45,460 bases of DNA from Hoylesella shahii DSM 15611 = JCM 12083 (GCF_000613445.1 NZ_BAIZ01000027.1:1-45460); one strand, 5' to 3'; positions 35,963-45,460 are shown, numbered from the stretch's first letter. The notes: generated from the letters alone by a model not told the origin. Program-made: numbers and translations.

Positions 35963-37148
35963 TCACCTACGTTTAAACAAATCTTTCAATCCGTCCATAT
36001 CAAATGTAAGCGAGAAACGCATGGTTTGGTCTAGCGGATTGCTCTTAGCCGTGGCGATAACATAACCAGCATCGAGCGTGAAAGCGCTCATTTTGAAGCC
36101 AGCTCCAACAGTAAAATACTTACGATTGCCTTTATTGGCACTCTCGTGATGATAGCCTGCGCGCACACTAAACTGGTCGTGGTACACGTATTCGGCACCA
36201 ACGCTCAGACTAATCTCATCCAATTCTTCTTTAAAACCGCCAGGTGCATCGCCGAAACTCTTGAAAATGCCGCCTATAGACGACACATCATAGTAGTTTT
36301 TTTGCACACGGCGCTGATAATCTTCGGTTGTCTCGCCATCGTTTTGATGAGGATAAGTGGGCACCAACAGTTTGTTTGCATCGGCAGCAATAGTAAAACG
36401 GTTGTATTCGTCTACGGGAATCATGAGCGAAGCACCCAACGAAGGTTGGTAGGAATAAACTCACTGTTGGCATCTTCGCCCATTGTTATCTTGCTTCCGA
36501 TGTTAGAAATGTTCATACCAACACCCAATTGGCATTCGCGTTGGCCCAGATTAACGTAGTTTTGATAATACATACCAAGGTCGGCTGCGAAAGCCGAGCC
36601 GGGAGTTGTATTATCTGTGTAGCTATATGTAAGGTCTGAGTATATCCAACGCACGCCTGCAGCGATAGAAAATTTATCGCTTAGCATGAGCGAATAGGCC
36701 ACATCCACCGACATTTCGTAAGGACGAATGGTGAGCGAAGGTGCTCCACTGCCCCCACTAGGTCCGTCGTAGGTTGACACTTCGCCCAAAGAGAAGTAGC
36801 GAATACCAGCAGACAGCGCCGCATAGTCGCCAATACGATAATAGCCCGACATGTAAGCAAGACCGATATCATTAACCAATTGGCGCAGCCAAGGCGTATA
36901 ACTCAGTCCCACTCCGGCCCTTGATATGGCGAAAGGATATTTAGCAGGATTCCAAAACTGCGAATAAACGTCGGCCTCTGTTGCTGCTCCCACGTCTCCC
37001 ATACCTGCAGCACGGGCGTCGGGTGCGATACCTTGCGAGGTTACTGATGTTCTCACAGGTTGAATATCTCCTTTTTGTCGTCGGCCCAAGCTGTTGTTGC
37101 GGTTACTATTAACACGCATGCCAGGACGATACGTTTGTAATTGGTCAT
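35963..37148 (-). pseudogene. porV: Type IX secretion outer membrane protein PorV, two frameshifts
   Basis: PorV (LptO) is an outer membrane beta-barrel of the type IX secretion system that shuttles cargo to the PorU sortase. The start at 37148 gives a signal peptide in its own frame (MTNYKRIVLACVLIVTATTAWA). One missing base near 37058 (AACCTGTG for AACCCTGTG) shifts to the frame carrying PVRTSVTSQGIAPDARAAGMGD and FWNPAKYPFAISRAGVGLSYTPWLRQL. A second missing base near 36438 (CGTTGGG for CGTTTGGG) shifts to GASLMIPVDEYNRF and the C-terminal barrel strands. Restoring both gives about 395 residues, close to known PorV. It lies between porU and ispF, as in Porphyromonas. Confidence 0.85.
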
Positions 37149-37328
37149 TGATTATATGTTTATTTAATTGACATGTTGACGAGTTCACAAGTTTTTAGGT
37201 GCACAAGTTAACGCATTTACCTGTTCTTTACTTGGAAAAGCTCTCAAGTTGCACAAGTTAACAATACTGCTTCAATGCTTATTATTTACTTGATGTTGGG
37301 CAAGAGCTTGTTGCTCGGTTCTATCGAT

Positions 37329-37349
37329 AAACGCAAGGTTGCGTTTTTT
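37329..37349. terminator. Possible terminator between porU and porV
   Basis: AAACGC and GCGTTT form a short stem with loop AAGGTT, followed by a T-run on the plus strand. In the minus direction, that of porU, only three T follow. Its role is uncertain. The gap also contains GCACAAGTTAAC twice. Confidence 0.3.
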
Positions 37350-37422
37350 ATTGTTGTAAGAGTGCAAAGACGTTTAAAGCTTTTCGCGATTAATACATCG
37401 CAACTGTACACCGAAGCTCTTT

Positions 37423-40400
37423 TCATCGTTTGCCTTGCACAATAAGTTTGCGTGCTTTAGACATCTTGGTGTTGCCTTGAGCCGAGATTTTGGCGCGATA
37501 GAGATAAACACCAGCAGGCAGCACACCGCCATTAGTGTCCATCAAATTCCAAGTACGGGTATAGTTTCCCACGCTTTGTGTACCTTGTTCTTCGCCTATC
37601 CACAAGCGTTTGCCTGTTAAGTCGAACACTTCAATGGTAACATCCACGGGCATATTCCCCAAATCGTGACTCACGATGAAGGTTGTGGCAGTGGTTGTGG
37701 GGTTTTCTGTGGCATCTATCCGCAAGTCATCGTCTGGCATTCCACCCACAATATTAAAGTCGAGTGTTACTTGCGACGTATTATTTTGTACGTCGCTAGC
37801 CCTAAATTGCAGTTTATGTTTGCCTGGCGAGAGTGTAGGAATATTAAACATCACTGTGCCTTCGGTGTACGAACCGAAGGAGAATGCGAAGTGTTCGTTG
37901 AGGTTATAGGTGGTGTTCATATTGCCATCCACCACCAATTGCATGTCGTGTCCGATGCCACTTCCTGTGGCATTGAGTCCATCTTTATCCGAAATCTTAG
38001 CAACAAAGAGCGGTTGCGCCGTTACATTTCCGCCATTTGTAAACGAGGTGGAATTGAGATAACAATAGATCGACGGTCCAATCGAGTCGTTGACAATCAT
38101 TGATCCGCTGCCGATGGTGAAGCGTTCGTAACTTCCGTTGGCCCTGCTGGTGCGGTCTTTGTTTACAGCAAAGAGCGTTACAAGCCCTGTTCCGTTGTCG
38201 TTGTCCACATCTCGCGGAAGGGGAAAGCTTAGTTTGAACTTACCATTGCGCACGCTGTCGGCTCCATTAAATATTGTATTCAGGCGGTCGGAGTAAACAA
38301 AAGGTTCGTCTGCGCCATCGTCTTCGGATTTGTTATTGAGTCGTCCCACCAGTCTTTGCTTACGATCGCGCACGGTGGCACTAACCACTCCCACAAAGTT
38401 TCCATTGCCTTCTACATGTCCCCCGATGCTGTTCACCTTTCCAGCTGTGAGCATTGGTAGCGACGAAGCATGCACCGAGCTGCCATTGATGCTATCAATC
38501 ACCACCCTTTCGGTGGCTCTTTTGATGGCCAAAGCAGGGTCGCCAAGCAGCGAATACTGCAATTTATTGGTGGTTCGGTCTTGTCCATCGGTTATCATAA
38601 AGTTCTTTGCCAGACGCTGAGCCTCGCCAAAGCTCATGGGTTTCCCACCATTATCGCTTAGCAAGAAATGCAGATAAGCCATATTGATGCGCTTATTATA
38701 ATAGGCGTAAACAGTGCGTGTGGTACCAAAGAAGGCCACTGCGCCGCCATTTTTATTAAGCACAGCGGTTTCGCCAATAGTGGGTACACTGCCATCGAAG
38801 GGCATAATGTCGCACGAAGCAGTTATCCAGAGTGGTAAATTGGTATTAGAGAAGGTTTTGAAATCATTGAGACGAAGCACCGACTCGTGCGAAATCTGGT
38901 CGGTTCGTCCATGTCCCACGTAGTTCATTATCAATGCTCCTGCAGCCTGTTGTTGTTTGATGAGCGTAGTAACCTCAGGATAAGTGTGGCCCGTTGCGCT
39001 GTTTTCGCGTTTAAACAAATCCCACATCACCTTACGAATTAGATATTGTGGATGTTCCACCGCAATGCTATCGGCCATTTTATTGGCATCGTCCATGTGC
39101 AAATTGTCGTTGCCATCATCGCCCATAAACATGATTGTGTTTTGCCAAGCGCCAGCATTATCGTTTTTTGCATAGGCAATAGTCTTATCTACCATTGTCT
39201 TTGCATCGCTGGGAAGCACCACGGGAAATCGTCCAACGGCCACATCCTGCAAGTCGTTTCGTTCTAAGTCAATCCCTTCGCCATCGTCTAGAAGGGTGAA
39301 AAAGCCATCATCTACGTAGCAAGTTATCTCGTTAAACGAGTCTTCGCTTTCAAAACACAACAAGTAATCATCAACACTCGCTGTGCGCCAGTCGGCTGTT
39401 TCATGCGATTATCCCAAGCACAGTCGCCAAAGAGCAAGAGGTATTTGGGTTGGTCGGTCTCGTTATCAGCCCTATCGTACAGCATTTTAAGATATCTTCG
39501 ATAGGCATTGGCATCGGGTGTGCCACTAGCGAACTCGTTATACAGTTCGTCAGCGGGTACGATTTGCACGCGCATTGCATCGTGTTGTTCATGAAAAGCC
39601 TTGAGTCTTTCGGCTTCTTGTCTTAGCTTTTGCGACGTGGGAATAATGATTACCATGTCTGCAGCGCCATGGGCATGCAGATTTTGGTTGGTGATGTTGT
39701 GCACATACTGCGCCGCGGGAATGTCGGCAGCATGCAAGTTGGGGGCTGTTCGGGGTGAGTTGGATGCGATAGAGATGAAATCGAGTCTTGCAGCACCGCC
39801 TTTTGTCACTTCAATTGTTACCTCGTTTTTGGCCTCAAACTGCGCCACATTAATGGTAAAATTGGTTTTATTGCCTTTATCGTAATGGGTAGGGATGTTT
39901 ACTCGCATCTCTCCCAAGCGCTGTCCGTTAAGACTTACCACTGCTGTTGTTGCCGTACCTGCCGATAACGCCACGGTGATACTTCCACCAGCGCCAGCCA
40001 CTGGTGCGTCGATGGTGTAAGTTTTCTTTGTACCTTGAGCGATGGGCGTATTCTCAAAGAGGTTTCTTCCGCCCTGATACCAAGCGAAATTGTCTATCTC
40101 GTGCAGTGTGTGATAATCGTTTGGCGAGGGATAAAAGCTGCTAACAAAGTTGTTTTCGTTCACCAATAGCGGTTCTTCGCTGGTTTGTGTGATGAAGTAA
40201 TAACCGTAATCTGAATAGGGATTGCGTGTGCGGATGGCCGAGTTATTTGCTTCCCAGCTAACTGGTCCCTTGGCATAAAACAATCTTTTGCCCCCAACAA
40301 TACAGGTAGGCACTTCTTTTAAGTCGTCGGTAGCTTGCAGTTGTGCGCCCTCAAGCATTTCGTTTTGCAGGTTGCCTCCATAGCCATACACCTTTATCTT

Positions 40401-40973
40401 GCTCAAATCGTTGAACCCAGCTTGCCTAATAAGGTTCTCGGTTATTTGATATACGCCACTGGCAGGCACGCGTATCTTTGCCCATCGGCCATTGGCGAGC
40501 ACCGAGTTTTGGGCATATCTACCAGCACGAGGAGCCACTCTTGTGAGCGTTTGTTCTCTTTTATGTGTGCGTTTCAGGGCTTTTGTCTCCACTTTGAGCA
40601 TAAAACCCACCAGCATTTGGTATCTATTGTTGCGAAACACCAGCGGACAGAAGCCTATATTCAATATAGCCTGCTTACGAGAGATTACAATGCGCTGTTC
40701 TAGTTTGGGCATCTCGGGCAATGCAGCCCCCCAGTTAGCATTGTAGTTGGCTATATCGGCACGAGTCATCTCGGCAAATTCGGGATACACAATACTTACT
40801 GTGTAAATAGAATCTTGATGATTTTCGGGCAAGGGAATGGCATAACCAAAATGAGGCAATATGCTGTCGACCCGCACTTGCTCGTAAGTGAGGTTGAAAA
40901 ATCGCTGACTTTGCACGCCTAAACAGGCGATGAAAAGCAGCAACAATATGATTGTTCGTTTTATTATATGCAT
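37423..40973 (-). pseudogene. porU: Type IX secretion sortase PorU, frameshifted
   Basis: PorU is the gingipain-like (peptidase C25) sortase that removes C-terminal signals of type IX cargo and attaches them at the surface. The N-terminal piece (39324-40973) has a signal peptide, beta domains and the start of the C25 fold (KYLLLFGDCAWDNR). The frame changes near 39400: WRTASVDDYLLCFESEDS is in another frame and continues to 37423. That part holds the catalytic His (LIMNYVGHGRTDQ) and Cys (LWITASCDIMPFDG), then beta domains and a C-terminal FlgD-like fold (NGGVLPAGVYLYRAKIS). Restoring one A in CGCATGAAAC gives MKTADWRTASVDDYLL and about 1183 residues, the expected size. Confidence 0.87.
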
Positions 40974-41179
40974 GTATGATTAACAAGTTTACGTGTTAAC
41001 GTGCTACCAGACGTGTACTAGCGACAGGGAGAGTGAACCATAAGCGTTGGTTGTTTGCCATTCATAGCAGGCCTTAACTCGATTAACACGGCCAGCCACC
41101 CACATTTGCGGTTCTAACCGCTTATGCATACTACCAAATTACTTACTTCTTACCACAAAGTGGCTTACTCCTTACCACC

Positions 41180-41797
41180 CTATTTACACCGCACGTCCAG
41201 CACCTTTTGGTCTTCTAGATAGCCTTCAAGAAGGTCGCCAATGGCAACAGGACCAACACCCACAGGCGTACCCGTATAAATAAGGTCGCCCGTTTTTAGG
41301 GTAAAGAAACGACTGATGTAGGCCACAAGCTCGTCTACCTTAAAAAGCAAGTCGCTGGTGCAGCCCTCTTGTACCGTCTTACCGTTTTGGTCGAGATGAA
41401 AATGCAACGCATCCACACTTCTAAAGCGTTCGATGGGGAGCCATTTACCTAAGGCGGCCGACCCATCGAAGCCCTTGCACAGCTCCCAAGGCAACCCCTC
41501 GGCACGCAATTTTCTTTGCAAGTCGCGTGCGGTAAAGTCTATTCCCACCGTCACGGCATCGTAATATCGATGGGCGAAACGCTGCGATATGCATTTGCCC
41601 AATCGCGAAATACGCACCACGAGTTCTGTTTCGTAATCGATACGCCCCATAAAATCGGGCACAAAAAAAGGCTTACTATCTTTTAGCAGCGCCGAGTCGG
41701 CTTTGGTAAACACCACGGGCGTCTCTGGCTTATATAACGTTCCGTCCAACTCTTTATTGTGTTGGACGTAGTTCATTCCTATTGCGAATATTTTCAT
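41180..41797 (-). CDS. Fumarylacetoacetate hydrolase family protein
   Basis: A 205-residue cytoplasmic enzyme of the FAH superfamily. The metal-binding motif is in FMGRIDYETELVVRISRLGK (two Glu) with Asp in VTVGIDFTARDLQ. Further conserved parts are GMNYVQHNKE, PVVFTKADSALL, LPWELCKGFDGSAALGKW, LKTGDLIYTGTPVGVGP and the C-terminal GDLLEGYLEDQ. The family includes acylpyruvases, oxaloacetate decarboxylases and tautomerases; the substrate cannot be chosen from sequence. It is monocistronic, with a possible -7 box at 41828-41835. Confidence 0.9.
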   Translation of the reverse strand: MKIFAIGMNYVQHNKELDGTLYKPETPVVFTKADSALLKDSKPFFVPDFMGRIDYETELVVRISRLGKCISQRFAHRYYDAVTVGIDFTARDLQRKLRAEGLPWELCKGFDGSAALGKWLPIERFRSVDALHFHLDQNGKTVQEGCTSDLLFKVDELVAYISRFFTLKTGDLIYTGTPVGVGPVAIGDLLEGYLEDQKVLDVRCK

Positions 41798-41827
41798 TTG
41801 CTGTTAATTTCAGTGTATTTAACCCTA

Positions 41828-41835
41828 CAAAAATA
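41828..41835 (-). promoter_or_regulatory. Possible -7 box of the FAH-family gene
   Basis: TATTTTTG on the minus strand matches TAnnTTTG about 31 nt before the start codon. No -33 TTTG at the standard distance. Confidence 0.35.
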
Positions 41836-42103
41836 CGAAAAATAAAGCAAACAGCAGTGCTTAGTCATGGCCAATTTTGACAAAGGGAAAGCCATGAGCG
41901 CGAGAAAAGACCAAATAGTGTGATGCGGGCTTATCGTTTTGTAAATCTTTCAACACACAAAGGCAACCGTGGCACAACTATTTACAGACAATAGCCATGC
42001 CAACATTAGCATAAAACCTTTGTGTACCACAGACTGCACCACACAACGGGCACCATACACAAAGCTTAGGCAGTGCACTTCAACACCCAGCGCACCACAT
42101 ATA

Positions 42104-42305
42104 TTAACCCAAATTGGTCATTAGAACACAATGTTTCTATAATTATTGTTTTGTGTTGTTTCCTAACATCTTTTATTTTCTTGTCGAGCAGATTGCCTGT
42201 CTTTGAAGCTTTACGTAGCCTGCTACGCCTGCCCTACAAAGACAGGCAATCTGCTCGACAATAAAACGAAATCTGTTTAGGCTCTAATGACCGATTTGGG
42301 ATTAA
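42104..42305. repeat. Nested inverted-repeat element, about 200 bp
   Basis: Outer arms TTAA then CCCAAATTGGTCATTAGA (42104-42125) and its near-complement TCTAATGACCGATTTGGG then ATTAA (42283-42305) enclose an inner perfect 25-bp inverted repeat. The inner arms are 42181-42205, beginning TTGTCGAGCAG, and 42237-42261, ending CTGCTCGACAA. The 31-base loop contains the small hairpin GTAGCCTGCTAC. The structure occupies much of the 585-base gap between the TlpA gene and the FAH gene. There is no ORF of note, so it is like a MITE or a large REP-type repeat. It may also end transcription from the TlpA gene, but no T-run follows. Confidence 0.75.
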
Positions 42306-42382
42306 TGATGGTGTGCCCTCCACCTATGTTCGCCTAGCCCGTAAAGACCCTAAACGCGATAGTGCAGACACCAGCCAAGAAC

Positions 42383-43597
42383 TTATTTATTGCCCTCGGC
42401 ACACATTTTCTCAATAAAGTTGTGCGCATCGTCGGGGTCGCCAGTGGCATAAATAATCTTTCCATCGGGCGTAACCACCAACAATTCGGGAATACCAAGA
42501 ACGCGATAATCGTCTTTAAGCGTGCGCATGGCCATGGGCGACACCAACAATTGCTTCCAAGGCATGCCCTCTTCTTTCATGGCTTTATGCCAATCGGCAG
42601 CGTTACGGTCGAGCGAGATGCTCACAACATTTATCTTATCCTTCCACTTTGCATACAAAGCCTTGATGCCAGGGATAGCAACACGGCACGGACCGCACCA
42701 CGAAGCCCAAAAATCAACCACATTATACTTGCTATCTGATAAGAAGTTTTTCAATGTAGACTTCTTGCCATCGGCCTCACTAACATCGAAATCCACCACT
42801 GCCGTGCCCTTAGCATACTTCATCAGCGACTGCACAAAGTTTTTAAACCTTACATATCCCTCGCGGTCGGCATTGTTTTTAAAGCGTTCAATAAGCTCTT
42901 GCAGTTCCTCACGGGTGTTAACAAATACCTCTGTCATGCCCTCTTGTTGCAGTTTTAGCGCAATAGCAGCATAAGGATGTGCCTCAATAAAGTTGCGGTT
43001 AAGTCGTTTTAGTTCGTCTTTATCCTTTAGAGCCACAGCCTTAAGATTGTTTTCGGCGGCCGATTCGCCACCCTTCTTGGGGTTGTCGTAAGCGTCTACC
43101 AGCCATGCTTGCTCGCTATACCAAGCGGCAATCTCGGCTTGTCGCACAATGTCGCGCCATATTTGGAAGTTCACTTGTTCGGGTCCTCCCTTCACATGCA
43201 CATTCTTTTCCAGTTCGGCCGTTGGTCTTTCTTGGTCGTTATCCGAAGGAATGCTGTCAAAAGCAGCCACTTCTATCACGATAGGAACATTCTCAACCAC
43301 GAGATTTACCATTCGGTCGCGTGGCTCTTCATCGTGTGCATACACCGCTTTGTCGTTAATTCTCACGCGCGCAACGGTAGGACTTTTCACCTGTCCCACC
43401 AGTTTAAAGGCACCATTCACCACCTTGGTGCGAGCCAACGACATGGTGTTGCCATGCGATTCTACTTCCAACTCCACAGCTGCTCCATTCTTCAGACCTG
43501 GAAATTTGCCCGAAATACTGAACTGCTGCGCATGCATCTGCATAGTAGCACATAAGCTTAAGGCTACAACAGCAAACATCGTTATACCAGTTTTCAT
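42383..43597 (-). CDS. DUF4369-TlpA thiol-disulfide oxidoreductase
   Basis: A 404-residue secreted protein. The signal peptide ends near MHAQ (residue 24). A DUF4369-like beta domain (about 25-115) is followed by a charged helical region (125-260) and a TlpA domain (265-400) with active site FWASWCGPC (Cys301, Cys304) and cis-Pro in LGIPELLVV. Predicted periplasmic or surface thioredoxin-like reductase. It stands alone, with a -7 box at 43665-43672. It resembles the 10168-11280 protein in design but is not adjacent to a SusC/D pair in this window. Confidence 0.9.
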   Translation of the reverse strand: MKTGITMFAVVALSLCATMQMHAQQFSISGKFPGLKNGAAVELEVESHGNTMSLARTKVVNGAFKLVGQVKSPTVARVRINDKAVYAHDEEPRDRMVNLVVENVPIVIEVAAFDSIPSDNDQERPTAELEKNVHVKGGPEQVNFQIWRDIVRQAEIAAWYSEQAWLVDAYDNPKKGGESAAENNLKAVALKDKDELKRLNRNFIEAHPYAAIALKLQQEGMTEVFVNTREELQELIERFKNNADREGYVRFKNFVQSLMKYAKGTAVVDFDVSEADGKKSTLKNFLSDSKYNVVDFWASWCGPCRVAIPGIKALYAKWKDKINVVSISLDRNAADWHKAMKEEGMPWKQLLVSPMAMRTLKDDYRVLGIPELLVVTPDGKIIYATGDPDDAHNFIEKMCAEGNK

Positions 43598-43664
43598 CTT
43601 ATTTACATGAATTGAATATTGCTTTGAAAGGCAAGCACGCTCATTCGGCCCACCATAACGTGTG

Positions 43665-43672
43665 CAAACTTA
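43665..43672 (-). promoter_or_regulatory. -7 box of the second TlpA gene
   Basis: TAAGTTTG followed by CA on the minus strand matches TAnnTTTG, about 68 nt before the start codon. A poor -33 element. Apart from this and the hairpin at 43877-43937, I see nothing in 43598-43982. Confidence 0.4.
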
Positions 43673-43876
43673 GTGAAAAAAGAAGAAAAACGAAAAGATT
43701 TTACCATTATTTTTAAAACCATTGATGACAACTTATCATTATCCTAAGCACAACCATACTAATGCTTGCAGTAAAAATAACAATAGCAAATGATTTAAAA
43801 ACCAACCTAACTACCAAAATTGCCAACATGCACAATGTGCAGGTTGACTATTGTTTTTATCAGAGCAGACAAAAGG

Positions 43877-43937
43877 GAAACGCGCCTCCACGCAACGACC
43901 AACAACGTGAAGGAACGGCGCTTCAATCGTTTTTTTT
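43877..43937 (+). terminator. Possible leader terminator before the last lipoprotein gene
   Basis: Imperfect arms GAAACGCGCCTCCACG and CGTGAAGGAACGGCGCTTC are followed by T8 (43930-43937), about 46 nt before the ATG at 43983. It has the layout of an intrinsic terminator on the plus strand. No clear gene precedes it on that strand, so it could be a leader attenuator or the end of a small RNA. Confidence 0.3.
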
Positions 43938-43982
43938 CGTGAAATCTGTTCAATAAATTTACCAACTAAAATTTAAAGAGAA

Positions 43983-44700
43983 ATGAAGAAGTATGTATTC
44001 ATGGCCCCCTCGTGTGAATTATGGGCCTAAGGGTAACCATCTCGTGTTCGAGCAACGACGATAACAGCTCGACTACTGAAACAATCAAAGGAACAACCAC
44101 TGGAACTGCAACACAAACCGTAAGCACCACCACGCTTAGCGATGCAACAAGCTACGTATTAAGCAGCCACACCTTTGGCTGCACGGTGACAATAGCCCTC
44201 AACGGAACATCTGCAACCGTAACAAACAACGTGTTGGACGTTAGCGTAACCGATAATTCGGGCATCGTCAACATCACCTCTACCGCCTCGGGTGTTAATT
44301 ATGTATTGTCGACAACTACACTGGCTCGGTGAACTTCGTTAGTAGCTCGGTGGCAAAGGTTACACTCAACGTAACCTCTTCGGCATATAACGGTATCTAT
44401 ACGCTGCCCGGAATTGTTGCCAACGAAACCACATTCAACATCACATCGGCCGTAGATGGTATTAAAACCATTGACAACCCCATTACACTTAATGGCGGAA
44501 CATACACCATCAAGTCGGTTGCCCGCGGCATACGCACTGTCTCTTCATCTTCAACTTACGCCACTTCGTCTTCTGCACACAACATTATAGTTAACGATGG
44601 AACGTACACCATCACTGCTACTGGCGATGATGGCGAAGGATTTAAGGCATACGCCACGGGCTATTTTCCATGTTTTGAAGAAAAGTATTTACTCGCTTGA
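43983..44700 (+). pseudogene. Lipoprotein with carbohydrate-binding-like repeats, two frameshifts and abrupt end
   Basis: From MKKYVFMAPSC the frame breaks near 44015; in the next frame MGLRVTISCSSNDDNSS gives a lipobox. A second break lies near 44300, after which NYTGSVNFVSSSVAKVTLNVT continues. Adding one base at each point gives about 239 residues. The mature part has Thr/Ser-rich beta repeats of the kind found in DUF4353-type carbohydrate-binding-like proteins (NPITLNGGTYTIKSVARGI, HNIIVNDGTYTITATGDDGEGFKA). The last residues (YATGYFPCFEEKYLLA) do not fit the repeat, and such proteins are usually longer, so the 3' part seems lost. R3 begins about 90 bp further on. Family assignment is by motif resemblance. 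Confidence 0.55.
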
Positions 44701-44789
44701 GTTGTTAAAGTGCGTAATATTATTTTACAAAACATACCCACAAGCGCAACCCCTTCTAGAGAAAACAGATGCTGTAAAGCATGATTTTT

Positions 44790-45336
44790 GATCCTTTTTT
44801 GGTCTTTTGTACGACCATCGCGCACCAATTTTGCCTGTTATTTTTGCATTTAGCACCATTTAGCCTTTCTATTTGCTCGCCTTCTCACGATTTTCACCGT
44901 CCCTGAAACACCATTTTTTCGCTAAAAAACCACTTTTTAAGCTCGTTTTTACACTAAAAATGGGTATTTTGTTTGGTGCTCGGAAGACAAAAGCTATCAA
45001 ATAATACGCAAAATAGTGCGTGTAATCTTGTGTTTTGTAGGAGTTAGCCTTGCGTTTTGCATGAGTTAGCACTGCGTTTTGCATGAGTTAGCACCGCGTT
45101 TTGCATGAGTTAGCACTGCGTTTTGCATGAGTTAGCACTGCATTTTGCAGCAAATAGCCCAAAAATTGATGCAAAACACTGTTTTTGTAAACAAAAATCC
45201 GGTTATTCAACAAACAATCGAAAAGCACATTTTGTATTCTCCAAACTCTCGCGAGAATTGAATATTTGAGAACGAAAAGTGAATTGGTGAAGAAAAAGGC
45301 ACTCACAATGTTAAATTTCTTGCTGAATAATTTACA
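44790..45336 (-). repeat. Long noncoding repeat R3
   Basis: Third copy of the R1/R2 element, in reverse orientation. Read on the minus strand: TGTAAATTATT, AAATTTAACATTGTGAGTG, ATTCTCGCGAGAGTTTGG, the 22-bp array (45030-45158), GCTTAAAAAGTGGTTTTTTA, GGTGAAAATCGTGAGAAGGC and AAATAGAAAGGCTAAATGGT. The terminal CGCTAGAA block seen in R1 and R2 is missing, so this copy is shorter at the side facing the broken lipoprotein gene. I see nothing in 44701-44789 or 45337-45460. Confidence 0.75.
45030..45158 (-). repeat. 22-bp tandem array inside R3
   Basis: About six units with core GCAAAACGCAGTGCTAACTC plus AT on the minus strand. The central units are nearly identical, making this the most homogeneous of the three arrays. 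There are no spacers between units. Confidence 0.88.
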
Positions 45337-45460
45337 TTTACACCTTGATTAACTGATTAACACCCAAAAGCACAAAAGCAAAACTAAGGAGTTAAGGCAA
45401 TAAAGCAACGCAAGACGAATAAAATGTAGGTAGGCTTGTCCAAGCAAAAGCCCCAAAAAC

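Noticed and set aside
42181..42261. 25-bp inverted repeat as a simple intrinsic terminator
   Set aside because: No T-run on either strand and a loop of 31 bases; together with the outer arms it fits a repeat element better, though it might still stop transcription.
43762..43956. Plus-strand 64-codon open frame before the last lipoprotein
   Set aside because: It runs through the terminator-like hairpin and T8 (translated as SFFF) and has no recognisable features.

Overview
The window looks like a chromosomal segment of a Bacteroidales bacterium, most likely Prevotellaceae. The reasons are: a SusC/SusD-type outer membrane operon, the type IX secretion pair PorU/PorV next to ispF, several DUF4369-TlpA thioredoxins, the gene order DUF1599, DoxX-like, tpiA and SPOR protein, and promoters with the Bacteroidetes -7 box TAnnTTTG. 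I see no rRNA, tRNA, phage, transposase or CRISPR array.

Layout. 1-4300 (minus strand): a housekeeping cluster (DUF1599 protein, DoxX-family membrane protein, triosephosphate isomerase, SPOR protein) preceded by a small lipoprotein gene. 4679-7607: a tRNA CCA/poly(A) polymerase-type gene (plus) and tadA (minus), separated by a long noncoding repeat. 7900-20678 (minus): a nutrient-uptake operon in the order DUF4369-like protein, SusC, SusD, DUF4843 lipoprotein, PKD-like lipoprotein, TlpA, double-TlpA, closed by a clear intrinsic terminator. 21124-24682 (plus): yraN, birA, pyrH, rmuC. 24949-27626 (minus): lipA and a PepSY membrane protein. 29052-34874 (minus): nadK, an ABC exporter, a TIM-barrel-like lipoprotein and a large secreted helical-repeat protein, ending in a hairpin. 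35250-40973 (minus): porU, porV, ispF with a strong terminator. 41180-43597 (minus): a fumarylacetoacetate-hydrolase-family enzyme and another TlpA protein. 43983-44700 (plus): a broken lipoprotein with beta-helix-like repeats.

Two observations run through the whole window. First, eight genes are interrupted or altered by what look like single-base deletions, ten in all (cca, susD, PepSY, helical-repeat protein, nadK, porV twice, porU, and the last lipoprotein twice). Nearly all fall in short homopolymers, and the protein is intact on both sides. Homopolymer under-calling in an unpolished assembly is the simplest explanation, so these should not be read as biological pseudogenes without re-sequencing.

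Second, the intergenic DNA is full of structured repeats. There are three copies of a roughly 550-650 bp noncoding element built around a 22-bp tandem array, octamer-periodic tracts in several gaps, a roughly 200-bp nested inverted repeat, a promoter-bearing direct repeat, and a palindromic repeat inserted in the 5' coding end of the PKD-like gene. The large 22-bp-array element is the best candidate for something not well described.
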